Source: Aerococcus urinae (GTDB lineage: Bacteria; Bacillota; Bacilli; Lactobacillales; Aerococcaceae). Taken from it: a stretch of DNA of 64,000 nt. The translations under genes were made by a program, and so were the position numbers. The stretch is taken from positions 1,860,001 to 1,924,000 of the forward strand of contig NZ_CP014161.1 of assembly GCF_001543175.1 (NCBI RefSeq), written 5' to 3'. This document shows positions 1 to 8,589 of this stretch, in pieces. The notes under the pieces were generated by a model. That model was given only the letters and a program-made list of their open reading frames with translations, had not been told where the DNA came from and ran no database searches. Numbering within the stretch: the first letter of the stretch is position 1; each line of letters opens with the position of its first letter.

Positions 1-1
1 A

Positions 2-913
2 GAAGGTAATGAAGAGACCCTCAAACTCTTAGAGACCCTGGGCTTTCGCCATACCGGTTTTAAAGATGGGATGAGCGAACAGTATATCCAACCCCGCCAA
101 ACCATGTACACCCCCATCGACCAATCCGACGAAGACTTACTAAATTCCTACGAAGCCAAGACCAGAAACCTGGTCCGTAAGGCCATGAAGTCAGGACTAG
201 AAGTCTTTGAAGGGAGTCGGGAGGGATTGGATGTCTTCCACCGTCTAATGGAAGAAACTGGAAAACGGGACGGTTTCGCCACCCGGGATATTTCCTACTT
301 TGAAGCCCTTTACGACAACCTCCATCCCCAAGGCCACTTATATTACTTCATGATTAAGTTAATGCCGGACAAAATGGAGGAAGAAGCCCGTCAGGAACTG
401 GCCCTGATCGAAAAAGACCGGGAAAAGGTGGAAGCCCGCCGCGATAGCAAGAAGAAAAACAACCAATTGAAAGAACTGGCTACCCGGCAAGAAAAACAAG
501 AAAAACTCATTGCCGATGCGGACGACTTACGTAAGGACCATCCTAAGGGCCTGCCCCTGTCAGCTGCCATTCTCTGCTTCTGTGGCAAGAAGGCTTATTA
601 TCTCTACGCGGCTTCTTCCAACCACTACCGCAAGCTCAGCCCTAACTACCAACTCCAATACGACCTCATGCGCTTTGCCCGTGATAAGGGAGCGACCACC
701 TATGACTTTGGTGGGGTCAGCGTTGATCCGGATGAAGATTCTCCCTACCGGGGACTTTGGGTCTTCAAACGCATGTGGGGGACCAAGGTCTCTGATAAAA
801 TCGGTGAATTTGACTATGTCCTCATCCCTGGCCTCTACCAATTGATGACCTACGCCATCCCGAGAGTCCGCCACTTCATGAAAGGCTTCCGTAACAAGGA
901 AGACAATGAATAG
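2..913 (+). CDS. FemABX-type aminoacyltransferase, 5' end cut by window
   Basis: The reading frame is open from the left edge to a stop at 911-913, so only the C-terminal 303 residues are visible; a methionine at base 71 is internal, because the preceding codons (GFRHTGFKDG) continue the same domain. The visible part has the usual FemA/FemX/MurM order: end of the first GNAT-like domain, a lysine/glutamate-rich coiled-coil stretch (about bases 390-530), then the second GNAT-like domain with AAILCFCGKKAYYLYAASS and YDFGGVSVDPDED. The family transfers amino acids from tRNA to the lysine side chain of peptidoglycan precursors to build the interpeptide bridge. A paralogue lies at 12988-14232. Which amino acid it adds cannot be told. 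Confidence 0.85.
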   Translation, partial: EGNEETLKLLETLGFRHTGFKDGMSEQYIQPRQTMYTPIDQSDEDLLNSYEAKTRNLVRKAMKSGLEVFEGSREGLDVFHRLMEETGKRDGFATRDISYFEALYDNLHPQGHLYYFMIKLMPDKMEEEARQELALIEKDREKVEARRDSKKKNNQLKELATRQEKQEKLIADADDLRKDHPKGLPLSAAILCFCGKKAYYLYAASSNHYRKLSPNYQLQYDLMRFARDKGATTYDFGGVSVDPDEDSPYRGLWVFKRMWGTKVSDKIGEFDYVLIPGLYQLMTYAIPRVRHFMKGFRNKEDNE

Positions 914-982
914 TCTTAAAACTTATCTTATTTCATTTTTATTATTGATAAAGGCCTATCAGGATTTTTAACAAATAGTTTT

Positions 983-1156
983 GAGCAGTAGTGGCGCTTT
1001 GAATTTGGTCATTAGCCATGAACGAGCAAGCGATGTGAAATACGGCTAGTAGGCATTACCGTACTAGTCGTTTGAAGCTCGCTAGGCGAGAGACCTCGGC
1101 TCGAGCCGGTGCCATGGTTTTTCAATGACCAATATTCAAAAGCAGAACGAATGCTC
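983..1156 (+). repeat. Element A, copy 1 (palindromic intergenic repeat)
   Basis: A 174-bp element whose ends are imperfect inverted repeats: GAGCAGTAGTGGCGCTTTGAA at the left and the complement of GAGCATTCGTTCTGCTTTTGAA at the right, with a second matched pair (GGTCATTAGCCATG and CATGGTTTTTCAATGACC) inside. Similarity of the arms extends outward into an AACAAATRGT stretch. Close relatives occur at 5968-6314, 27956-28131 and 37858-38033. This copy lies between the convergent FemABX gene and LysM gene. A 65-codon minus-strand frame inside it is not considered a gene because the same repeat yields similar frames elsewhere. Confidence 0.85.
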
Positions 1157-1197
1157 ACCAATACCATTTGTTTTAAAGAACTTATTTTACCCATAGT

Positions 1198-1232
1198 AAA
1201 AGCCCTCAAGCATGTGCTTGAAGGCTTTTTTT
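1198..1232. terminator. Bidirectional Rho-independent terminator
   Basis: Stem AAAAGCC-TCAAGC pairs with GCTTGA-GGCTTTTTTT around a four-base loop, with an A-run on one side and a T-run on the other. It lies between the converging FemABX gene (with element A in its 3' region) and the LysM gene and can serve both. Confidence 0.85.
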
Positions 1233-1237
1233 AAGGT

Positions 1238-2869
1238 CTATTTTTCTCTCAATTCCCAGTCTAAAATATAGCTATTTGGTCCGGCGTAATTGACATAGAA
1301 CATCTTGTACTTGCGCCAATTGAAGACACTGTTACCATAGTTAAGCGCTTCTTGGATGGAACTGAAACGACGGGGTTCACGGACGAAGCCGTGCTTGGTG
1401 TTAACCTTAACTGCTTGTGATTGTTTCTTAGGACTTGCTTGGGGAGTTCTTAATTTCCATTTCAGCACATAGCGGCCAGAACCATCACTATCTACCCGGT
1501 ATTGTTTGTACTTGGACCAGTCAGCATGTTGACTGCCGTAAGTCATGGCCTCGTCAACCGTCTTAAAGCTTTGGTCTTCTTCGACCCAACCGTCTTTGAC
1601 TACACTTGTTGGCGCTGGCTTAGTGGTTTCTGCTTTGCTTGGCTTTTCGCTTGGGGTGTCAGCTTTGGCAGGGGCTTTGACCACTAGTTTATCACCGGGA
1701 TGAAGCATGTAGTTAGCGCCTAGCTTGTTCCAAGTCATCAGGTCTTGGATACTTACGAAGTACTTCTTACTGATTCTCCAGAGGGAATCGCCCGATTGAA
1801 CGGTATAGGAGCTGCTTGAACCTGTGCTTTCAGCAGGTTTGGTCGTTTCGGTTGGTTTCTCAGCATTTGGCTTTTCTGCTGGTGTTTCTGCTTTGGCAGG
1901 CGCTTTGACCACTAACTTGTCGCCAGGATGTAACATATAGTTAGTACCCAACTTGTTCCAAGTCATTAAGTCTTGGATACTTACGCCGTACTTGTTGCTA
2001 ATTCTCCAGAGTGAATCGCCGGATTGGACCGTGTAGGAGCTGCTTGGACTTTCAGCTGGCTTGGTCGTTTGGGTTGGTTTTTCGTCTTCAGCGGGTTTCT
2101 CACTTGGCCTTTCCGCTTTAGCGGGGGCTTGAACCACTAACTTATCGCCTGGATGAAGCATATAGTCAGAGCCTAGCTTATTCCAGGTCATGAGGTCTTG
2201 GATGCTTACCCCATACTTATGGCTAATTCTCCAGAGCGAGTCTCCGGATTGCACGGTGTAAGACGCCTTAGAAGTTGTACTTTCAACTGGTTTTTCAGAC
2301 TCAGTTGGTTTTTCACTTGGCCTTTCTGCTTTGGCAGGCGCTTGAACCACTAATTTGTCGCCTGGGTGAAGCATGTAGTTAGCACCTAACTTATTCCAAG
2401 TCATTAAGTCTTGGATACTTACCCCATGCTTCTTACTGATTCTCCAGAGCGAGTCGCCCGCTTGAACCGTGTAAGAACCATTCACTGCTGTATTCTCAGC
2501 AGGTTTTGTAGTCTCTACTGGTTTTTCACTACTTTGACCAGCTTGGCTAGCCGGTTCACTTACCTTGCCCGGTGTTGGAGCGTCTTTCAATTCCCATTTG
2601 AGGACGAAGCGGTTAGGGCCGGCGTAATTGACCCGGTATTGTTTATACTTCGACCAATCCGCATGTTGACTGCCATAGTTCATGGCTTCGTCTAGGGTTT
2701 TGAAGCTTTGCCCTTCTTGAACCCAACCATTAGATGCACTAGCTGGGTTAGCTTCTGCTAAGACTGTTGGTGCATCTGCCACTTGTAAAGCTGCCGCCGA
2801 CAATAAGGACAGTGATGCCAGGCTGAGCCATTGATTATATTGATTCATTTTTTGATTTCTTGCTTTCAT
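1238..2869 (-). CDS. Secreted four-LysM protein with a triplicated unknown domain
   Basis: 543 residues from the ATG at 2869, chosen because AGGGAGG sits 8 bases upstream; an upstream start at 2905 lacks this. An N-terminal signal peptide (hydrophobic core LSLASLSLLSAAALQVA, likely cleavage near residue 40) is followed by a roughly 50-residue domain (about 47-96, GWVQEGQSFKTLDEAM), four LysM domains joined by Pro/Glu/Lys/Thr-rich linkers (about residues 130-410, each with YTVQxGDSLWRIS and MLHPGDKLVV), and two further copies of the first domain at the C-terminus. LysM binds N-acetylglucosamine in peptidoglycan. No catalytic NlpC/P60, CHAP or amidase domain is visible, so a structural or accessory wall role is more likely than hydrolysis. 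A WalR-like box lies upstream. Confidence 0.85.
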   Translation of the reverse strand: MKARNQKMNQYNQWLSLASLSLLSAAALQVADAPTVLAEANPASASNGWVQEGQSFKTLDEAMNYGSQHADWSKYKQYRVNYAGPNRFVLKWELKDAPTPGKVSEPASQAGQSSEKPVETTKPAENTAVNGSYTVQAGDSLWRISKKHGVSIQDLMTWNKLGANYMLHPGDKLVVQAPAKAERPSEKPTESEKPVESTTSKASYTVQSGDSLWRISHKYGVSIQDLMTWNKLGSDYMLHPGDKLVVQAPAKAERPSEKPAEDEKPTQTTKPAESPSSSYTVQSGDSLWRISNKYGVSIQDLMTWNKLGTNYMLHPGDKLVVKAPAKAETPAEKPNAEKPTETTKPAESTGSSSSYTVQSGDSLWRISKKYFVSIQDLMTWNKLGANYMLHPGDKLVVKAPAKADTPSEKPSKAETTKPAPTSVVKDGWVEEDQSFKTVDEAMTYGSQHADWSKYKQYRVDSDGSGRYVLKWKLRTPQASPKKQSQAVKVNTKHGFVREPRRFSSIQEALNYGNSVFNWRKYKMFYVNYAGPNSYILDWELREK

Positions 2870-2922
2870 TTTAATAACCTCCCTTAGGGAAAGACGGCAT
2901 ACCATGCTCTCTTTTCACTTAT

Positions 2923-2975
2923 ATTATAACAAGCCCCCAAGGGAAGTTAAAGTCATATTGTAACATTTCTGTAAT
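2923..2975 (-). promoter_or_regulatory. Promoter of LysM gene with WalR-like box
   Basis: On the minus strand TATAAT lies at 2928-2923 with a weak -35 (TTAACT, 2950-2945, 16-base spacer). Just upstream, the plus strand reads TGTAAC-ATTTC-TGTAAT at 2959-2975, a full match to the published WalR (YycF) consensus of two TGTWAH hexamers separated by five bases. WalR controls cell wall genes in Bacillota, which fits a LysM protein; actual binding is inferred. Confidence 0.65.
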
Positions 2976-3091
2976 ATTAACCATTCCTTAAACTTTTTCC
3001 TGATATTCTTATTAAAAGGGGTATAATCATTGATAAATAAGGATTTTGATTAACTTTCAAGCTAAATAAATATTGTTTTATGAAAAATGTT

Positions 3092-3108
3092 TGTAATATT
3101 TAAGTAAC
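3092..3108 (+). promoter_or_regulatory. Second, weaker WalR-like box
   Basis: TGTAAT-ATTTA-AGTAAC has the WalR spacing with one mismatch in the second hexamer. It lies between the LysM gene and ppc and could act on either. Confidence 0.35.
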
Positions 3109-3141
3109 ATTATTTCACTTATAAGAGAAGTAATCATTACG

Positions 3142-3155
3142 AGAAAGCGTTTCCT
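3142..3155 (+). promoter_or_regulatory. cre-like site upstream of ppc
   Basis: AGAAAGCGTTTCCT keeps the AAAGCG core of the CcpA cre consensus (11 of 14 against TGAAAGCGTTTTCA). Carbon control of an anaplerotic enzyme is plausible, but the site is imperfect. Confidence 0.35.
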
Positions 3156-3244
3156 AAGACTCGATTCCCCATGTTTCATTAAGGTGAAAAGTGGTATCAT
3201 AGGAACAAATAAGGAACGTGCCGTTCCATAAAGGAGTGAACAGT

Positions 3245-5956
3245 GTGCCAGTCAAAAAGTTGGAAGCCAATATCACCCAATCTATGGTCAAGGAAGAAGT
3301 CAATGTCTTAAAAGAAATTCTTGACGAAACCACCCATAAGATAGTGGGTGACCAAGTCTTTGAGAAGATCCAAGGCCTGGTTGACCTCTCCATGAAAGAA
3401 GACTACAAGCAACTGGAAAAGGTTGTCGCCCAGCTCAGCAACGAAGAAATGGTGGTGGTTTCCCGTTATTTTTCGATTTTGCCGCTACTGATTAATATTT
3501 CCGAAGATGTCGATTTCGCTTATGAAATCAACTATCAAAATAATACCAATCAAGATTATCTGGGCAAACTCTCGCTGACTATTGATCGGGTGAGCCAAAG
3601 TGACCAGGCCAAGGAGATCTTAGAACAGGTCAATGTGGTGCCTGTCCTCACCGCCCACCCTACCCAGGTCCAACGCAAGACGATTCTGGAATTGACCAAC
3701 CAACTCCACCAACTCCTGCGCAAGTACCATGACGTGAAGGCTGGCGTGGTTAACCGCGACAAATGGTATACCGACCTGCGCCGCTATATTGAAATTATTA
3801 TGCAGACGGATATTATCCGGGAAAAGAAGCTCACCGTCCGTAATGAAATCACCAATGTGACCGCCTACTATAACAATTCCCTGATCCGAGCCATTACCAA
3901 GTTAAGCCGGCAATACCGCCACTTAGCAGCTCAAAAGGGAATCCTACTTGACCAAGCCAAACCCATTACCATGGGCATGTGGATTGGGGGCGACCGGGAT
4001 GGTAACCCTTATGTGACTGCCGAAACCCTGATGCTTTCCGCTACCACCCAAAGTGAAGTCATCCTCAACTACTATATTGACAAGGTCTATAAACTCTACC
4101 GCAACTTCTCCCTGTCCACCACTCTGGTAGACATTAGTCCCGCCATGAAAGCCCTGGCCGCTAAGTCCAATGACCAGTCGATTTACCGGGAGAACGAACC
4201 CTACCGACGGGCCTTCCATTATATCCAAGCCAAGCTCACTCAGAATTTAGCAGAAGTGAAAAACGGCCTGAAAAGAGACGACCAAGCCGCCACTCCAAGC
4301 TACCAAAACGCGGAAGCATTTAAGGCCGACCTCTTAATTATCAAGGACTCCTTACTGGCTAATGGGGAAGACGCCCTCTTAACCGGAGATTTCAATGAAT
4401 TACTGGAAGCCATCGACATTTTTGGTTTCTTCCTGGCTACCATCGACATGCGCCAAGATTCTAGCGTCAATGAAGCCTGTGTAGCGGAATTGTTGAAGTC
4501 AGCTAAGATTGTCGACGACTATTCATCCCTCTCGGAAGAAGAAAAAGTCAAAGTCCTCCTCAAGGAATTGCTGGAAGACCCTAGACCCTTGTCTTCTGCC
4601 CATAGTGAGAAATCCGAACTCTTAGAAAAAGAATTAAAAATCTTTAGAACCGCCCGTTTCTTAAAAGACCAACTGGGCGACCAAGTGATCAAGCAACATA
4701 TCATCTCCCATACTGAGAGTGTCTCAGATATGTTCGAACTCGCCATCATGCTCAAAGAAGTCGGCCTAGTGGCTCCTAAACAAGCCCGGGTCCAAATCGT
4801 GCCCCTCTTTGAGACCATCGAAGACTTGGAAAACGCCCAAGGGATCATGGAAGAATTCCTCAGTTATGACCTGGTCAAAAATTGGATCAAAGGTAACCAT
4901 GGCTACCAAGAAGTCATGCTGGGTTACTCCGACTCCAACAAGGACGGCGGCTACCTATCTTCCGTTTGGACCCTTTACAAGGTCCAACAAGAACTGACCC
5001 AACTCGGCGAAGACCACGGGATTAAGATTACCTTTATCCATGGTCGGGGCGGGACTGTCGGCCGTGGGGGCGGTCCTTCCTATGAAGCGGTCACTTCCCA
5101 ACCCTTTGGCTCTATCAAGGACCGGATCCGTCTGACCGAACAAGGAGAAATTATTGAGAATAAGTACGGCAACCAAGATGTAGCCTACTATAACCTGGAA
5201 ATGTTAGTCTCGGCCGCCATTAGTCGAATTGTGCCAAGTCCAGTCGCTAATAAGACTGAGGTGGAAGATTTCTACCAAGATATGGATGACATTGTCCACT
5301 ATTCCAATGGGGTTTACCGCCACTTAGTCTTTGATACGCCGGAATTCTATGATTATTTCTTTGAAGCCACACCGATTAAGGAAGTGTCAAGTTTGAACAT
5401 CGGGTCGCGTCCCGCTGCCCGTAAAACCATCACGGAAATCACCGGACTCCGGGCTATTCCTTGGGTCTTCTCCTGGTCCCAAACCCGGATCATGTTCCCG
5501 GGCTGGTACGGGGTCGGTTCCGCCTTCAAGCACTTTATCGACCAAGAGGAAGGCAACCTGGAAAAACTCCAAGCCATGTATCAAAGCTGGCCTTTCTTCC
5601 ATTCCTTACTCTCTAATGTCGACATGGTCTTATCCAAGTCCAACATGAATATCGCTGAGCAATACGCTCAATTGGCAGAGAATGAAGCGGTCCGTGCCGT
5701 CTTCACCACCATCCGCGATGAATGGCAACTCACCAAAGAAGTTCTCCTAGCCATTGAAAAGCATGACGACTTCCTGGCTACCAACCCTTCCTTAAGGGCC
5801 AGCCTGGACTATCGTTTACCTTACTTCAATGTTTTGAACTACATTCAAATTGAATTGATCAAACGCCTCCGTCATAATGAATTGGATGAAGACTACGAAA
5901 AACTCATCCATACCACCATTAACGGGATTGCCACCGGTTTACGTAACTCCGGTTGA
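3245..5956 (+). CDS. ppc: Phosphoenolpyruvate carboxylase
   Basis: About 903 residues, the normal size. Start taken at the GTG at 3245, eight bases after AAGGAG; an upstream in-frame GTG at 3218 has its purines too close. Family signatures are all present: [12 protein letters not shown] with the catalytic histidine, [21 protein letters not shown], the mobile loop [13 protein letters not shown], and a C-terminus of RNSG (RNTG is usual). The enzyme carboxylates PEP to oxaloacetate with bicarbonate, feeding aspartate and lysine synthesis in organisms with an incomplete TCA cycle. It stands alone and is followed by element A and a strong terminator. Confidence 0.97.
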   Translation: MPVKKLEANITQSMVKEEVNVLKEILDETTHKIVGDQVFEKIQGLVDLSMKEDYKQLEKVVAQLSNEEMVVVSRYFSILPLLINISEDVDFAYEINYQNNTNQDYLGKLSLTIDRVSQSDQAKEILEQVNVVPVLTAHPTQVQRKTILELTNQLHQLLRKYHDVKAGVVNRDKWYTDLRRYIEIIMQTDIIREKKLTVRNEITNVTAYYNNSLIRAITKLSRQYRHLAAQKGILLDQAKPITMGMWIGGDRDGNPYVTAETLMLSATTQSEVILNYYIDKVYKLYRNFSLSTTLVDISPAMKALAAKSNDQSIYRENEPYRRAFHYIQAKLTQNLAEVKNGLKRDDQAATPSYQNAEAFKADLLIIKDSLLANGEDALLTGDFNELLEAIDIFGFFLATIDMRQDSSVNEACVAELLKSAKIVDDYSSLSEEEKVKVLLKELLEDPRPLSSAHSEKSELLEKELKIFRTARFLKDQLGDQVIKQHIISHTESVSDMFELAIMLKEVGLVAPKQARVQIVPLFETIEDLENAQGIMEEFLSYDLVKNWIKGNHGYQEVMLGYSDSNKDGGYLSSVWTLYKVQQELTQLGEDHGIKITFIHGRGGTVGRGGGPSYEAVTSQPFGSIKDRIRLTEQGEIIENKYGNQDVAYYNLEMLVSAAISRIVPSPVANKTEVEDFYQDMDDIVHYSNGVYRHLVFDTPEFYDYFFEATPIKEVSSLNIGSRPAARKTITEITGLRAIPWVFSWSQTRIMFPGWYGVGSAFKHFIDQEEGNLEKLQAMYQSWPFFHSLLSNVDMVLSKSNMNIAEQYAQLAENEAVRAVFTTIRDEWQLTKEVLLAIEKHDDFLATNPSLRASLDYRLPYFNVLNYIQIELIKRLRHNELDEDYEKLIHTTINGIATGLRNSG

Positions 5957-5967
5957 TCTTTAGCTAT

Positions 5968-6314
5968 GAGCATGCGTTCTGCTTTTGAAATTTGGTCGTT
6001 ACACAGCCATGGCACCGGTTCGGGCCCAGAGGTCCCTCACCTAGCCAGCTTCAAAGCCAGAGTGTGACAAAAGTATAAAAGCCCTGAACTACTGGAATAA
6101 ACGAAGGTAGAGCCTTTCCAAAGGCTCTACCTTCGTTTATGAAGTGGACGTCAGGGCTACTTTTGGAACAGGTTTGGGGTCGTACGGCTAAAGCCTATGA
6201 TCCCAGCTACGCATACTGAATCCGTAACTTGCTTTGCTTCGAACGGCTTCAGCATAATTCACATCGCTTGCTTGTTCATGGCTAACGACCGCATTTCAAG
6301 CGCCACTACTGCTC
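5968..6314 (-). repeat. Element A, copy 2, interrupted by element B and module C
   Basis: The outer parts (5968-6058 and about 6255-6314) match the two ends of element A in reverse orientation. The middle of the palindrome is split by a complete B hairpin unit (6059-6175) and a degenerate copy of module C (about 6203-6253). Without the insert the copy would be close to the 175 bp of the others. It lies in the 3' region of ppc, before the terminator at 6377-6426, and between convergent genes. Confidence 0.75.
6059..6175 (+). repeat. Element B hairpin unit nested in element A
   Basis: Begins AGAGTGTGAC and ends GGAACAGGTTT, the fixed edges of this family. The outer helix pairs AAAAGTA-GCCCTGA with TTCAGGGC-TTTTAT-ACTTTT, keeping the conserved one-base A opposite six unpaired bases. 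The inner part is a perfect 20-bp hairpin (arm begins TAAACGAAGG). The joint motif GAAGTGGACG is conserved. Same orientation as ppc. Confidence 0.85.
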
Positions 6315-6376
6315 ATAGTTATTAGTTAAAAGAAACTTTATTTAATATTGCCAGTAACAAGAATAAATCAAAAAAT

Positions 6377-6426
6377 AAAAAGTGTTTCTATGAAAGCTGT
6401 CTTTTGCTTTCACGGAAACACTTTTT
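6377..6426. terminator. Bidirectional terminator between ppc and DUF1129 gene
   Basis: Long hairpin: AAAAGTGTTTC pairs with GAAACACTTTT and inside it TGAAAGC pairs with GCTTTCA, followed by a T-run on each strand. It closes both the ppc transcript after the repeats and the ychF-DUF1129 transcript. Confidence 0.85.
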
Positions 6427-6443
6427 CTTTAGCTTTTTATATT

Positions 6444-7157
6444 TTAATTTTTCCCCATAAATTGTCCTTGGAACCACCAGCGGGCAAGGAAGGCTAGGGC
6501 ACCGATGACCAGATAGGCGAAAGGTGGCAAGGCTCCGTTCCAGGATGGCGGTAGGACAGCTAGAGCGCCGACCAGGATAAGCATCCACAAGCCGACCACC
6601 AAAACGGAGAGTAAGATGTAGCGACCAATGCCGCGTTTGCCCTTTTCTTGGTTCATGTCAGGACTGTATTGGTTTAAAACCGCCATAGCCAGTCCCCCCA
6701 TAACAAAGTTAACCACCAAGGCAGCCGGTCCAAAGGCGGTCGCTGAGCTGGATTGGTTATTGGATAAGAGGGCCGACAAGCCGGCAATAATAGAGAAGAG
6801 TCCACCCACAAAGAGGGCCCCTTCCACCCAATGCATCCAGAAAGGCGCAGGGGCTAATTCCTTAGCAGTTGGACGTTTTTCCAATTCTTCAGCGTATTGG
6901 TAGGGTTGCCCATAGAGCTGTTGGGCGGTTTGGCCACTCGCTTGAGTCTCCACCAAGGTGGTTAAGATCTCATGGAGGACTTCGGTCTTGTTGCGGCCGC
7001 GTAAGTCCTTATCCTTAATAGCTTTTTCAAATTGGAAGACAAATTCCTTATTACGCTTGGTTAATTGGGGATAGAGAGTCTTATTTTCAGCCTCATATTG
7101 GTCAAGTTGAGCCTGGCGTTCAGCTGCTTGGTCCGTTTTTTTATCTTGATTAAACAC
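6444..7157 (-). CDS. DUF1129 family membrane protein
   Basis: About 237 residues. Start assigned to the GTG at 7157, eight bases after AGGAGG; the upstream GTG at 7166 overlaps that ribosome binding site. An N-terminal soluble, charged region of about 90 residues with an LTKRNKEFVFQFEKAI motif is followed by about four hydrophobic segments. This arrangement matches DUF1129, a family of Lactobacillales membrane proteins of unknown function often found next to ychF. It starts 12 bases after the ychF stop and is co-transcribed with it. Confidence 0.75.
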   Translation of the reverse strand: MFNQDKKTDQAAERQAQLDQYEAENKTLYPQLTKRNKEFVFQFEKAIKDKDLRGRNKTEVLHEILTTLVETQASGQTAQQLYGQPYQYAEELEKRPTAKELAPAPFWMHWVEGALFVGGLFSIIAGLSALLSNNQSSSATAFGPAALVVNFVMGGLAMAVLNQYSPDMNQEKGKRGIGRYILLSVLVVGLWMLILVGALAVLPPSWNGALPPFAYLVIGALAFLARWWFQGQFMGKN

Positions 7158-7169
7158 GAGGTCCACCTC

Positions 7170-8267
7170 CTAAACATTGAAGCGGAAGAGCATGACATCA
7201 CCGTCTTGGACCTCATAGTCCTTGCCTTCCGAACGGTAGCGGCCAGCTTCCTTGCAGGCTTGGATGCTGCCGTATTCGACCAGGTCGTCATAGTGGACCG
7301 TTTCCGCACGAATGAAGCCACGTTCAAAGTCGGAGTGAATGATCCCGGCGGCTTGGGGCGCATGCATGCCCTTCTTAAAGGTCCAGGCCCGAACTTCTTG
7401 TTCCCCGGCCGTAAAGTAGGTGGCTAGGCCCAGTAACTTGTAGGCTTGTTGGATCAAGACATCCAAGCCGGATTGGTCCATGCCCAAGTCTTCCAGGAAC
7501 ATGTCGCGGTCTTCCTCATCCATGGTAGCTAGGTCTTCTTCCAACTTGGCTGAGACCACCACCACTTCGGAGCCTTCTGCTTGGGCTAATTGGCGGACTT
7601 GGTTGACATAGTCATTATCCCCATCACTGGCATCGTCTTCGCTCACGTTAGCCACGTAGAGGACCGGTTTCATGGTTAAGAGGAATAATTGCTTAGCTAC
7701 CGCTTCTTCTTCTTCGTTGAAGTCGACGGTCCGGGCCGGTTTGCCCGCTTCTAGGGCTTCCTTTAATTTCTTCAAGGTATTGGCTTCAGTCACGGCATCA
7801 TGGTCTTTGGACTTAGCCATTTTGACCGCTTTTTCATAGCGTTTGTTGACACTTTCCAAGTCAGCCAGGACTAATTCTAGGTTAATGGTTTCGATGTCAT
7901 CTTGGGGGTTAATGCCACCAGACACGTGGGTAATATTGCCGTCATCAAAGCAACGAACCACATGACAAATGGCGTCCACTTCCCGGATATTGGCTAAGAA
8001 CTTGTTGCCTAAACCTTCCCCCTTGGAGGCACCCTTAACGATCCCAGCAATATCGGTAAATTCAAAGGTGGTTGGGATGGTCTTTTTGGGTTGGTAGATT
8101 TCACTAAGCTTCCACAAACGTTGGTCGGGCACTTCCACAACCCCCACATTAGGGTCAATCGTCGCAAAAGGATAGTTAGCGGCTTCCACTTGAGACTTGG
8201 TTATGGCGTTAAATAAAGTAGATTTCCCTACATTAGGTAAACCTACGATTCCTGCTGTTAAAGGCAT
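7170..8267 (-). CDS. ychF: Ribosome-associated GTPase/ATPase YchF
   Basis: 365 residues, full length. G1 motif GLPNVGKST, switch region [10 protein letters not shown]3 [10 protein letters not shown], and in place of NKxD the sequence NVSE that gives YchF/OLA1 proteins ATP preference. Residues about 280-365 form the TGS domain with [13 protein letters not shown]. The family binds ribosomes and is linked to stress responses. In the parAB-DUF951-ychF string common in Bacillota; 108 bases separate it from the DUF951 gene upstream. Confidence 0.97.
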   Translation of the reverse strand: MPLTAGIVGLPNVGKSTLFNAITKSQVEAANYPFATIDPNVGVVEVPDQRLWKLSEIYQPKKTIPTTFEFTDIAGIVKGASKGEGLGNKFLANIREVDAICHVVRCFDDGNITHVSGGINPQDDIETINLELVLADLESVNKRYEKAVKMAKSKDHDAVTEANTLKKLKEALEAGKPARTVDFNEEEEAVAKQLFLLTMKPVLYVANVSEDDASDGDNDYVNQVRQLAQAEGSEVVVVSAKLEEDLATMDEEDRDMFLEDLGMDQSGLDVLIQQAYKLLGLATYFTAGEQEVRAWTFKKGMHAPQAAGIIHSDFERGFIRAETVHYDDLVEYGSIQACKEAGRYRSEGKDYEVQDGDVMLFRFNV

Positions 8268-8375
8268 GGTTTTTCGGTCACTCTTTCTCTTTAAAATTCT
8301 TGGTCTTCACTGAGCCACTTCAAGCTTCAAGGCCAGCTTATCATCTAGGCAGCTGACACTTTAAGAAATCGGCAG

Positions 8376-8579
8376 CTACTTGCCTTGGTCATCATGGCCA
8401 ATGACTTTTTTCATTTTCTTTTCAAATTCGCGCCGTGGCATCATGACAGACTGCCCACAGCCTTGACACTTCATGCGGATATCGGCCCCCATGCGGATCA
8501 ACTTCCAGGCATTGGTCTTACACGGATGGGGCTTCTTCATTTCCACGATATCATTTAAATCATAATTTTTTTCAGCCAT
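8376..8579 (-). CDS. DUF951 small zinc-ribbon-like protein
   Basis: 67 residues starting MAEKNYDLND at 8579, preceded by GAGGTG; the listed upstream methionine at 8600 lies inside the parB end and lacks a site. Contains HPCKTNAWKL and a CQGCG pair suggesting a small metal-binding fold, ending with a basic FEKKMKKVI segment. DUF951 proteins almost always sit between parB and ychF in Bacillota and are of unknown function. Ten bases downstream of parB. Confidence 0.85.
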   Translation of the reverse strand: MAEKNYDLNDIVEMKKPHPCKTNAWKLIRMGADIRMKCQGCGQSVMMPRREFEKKMKKVIGHDDQGK

Positions 8580-8589
8580 CTTCTTCACC

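Larger units (their letters stand above)
2870..3244. other. Divergent promoter region, LysM gene and ppc
   Basis: An AT-rich 375-bp intergenic region with no plausible gene. It holds the minus-strand promoter and WalR-like boxes described separately, a plus-strand TATAAT at 3022-3027 with no convincing -35, a cre-like site at 3142-3155, and the AAGGAG ribosome binding site for ppc at 3231-3236. Confidence 0.6.

Noticed and set aside
1012-1209. Small minus-strand reading frame (and 27834-28142) with similar products
   Set aside because: Both lie inside element A copies; similarity comes from the repeat and neither has a ribosome binding site.
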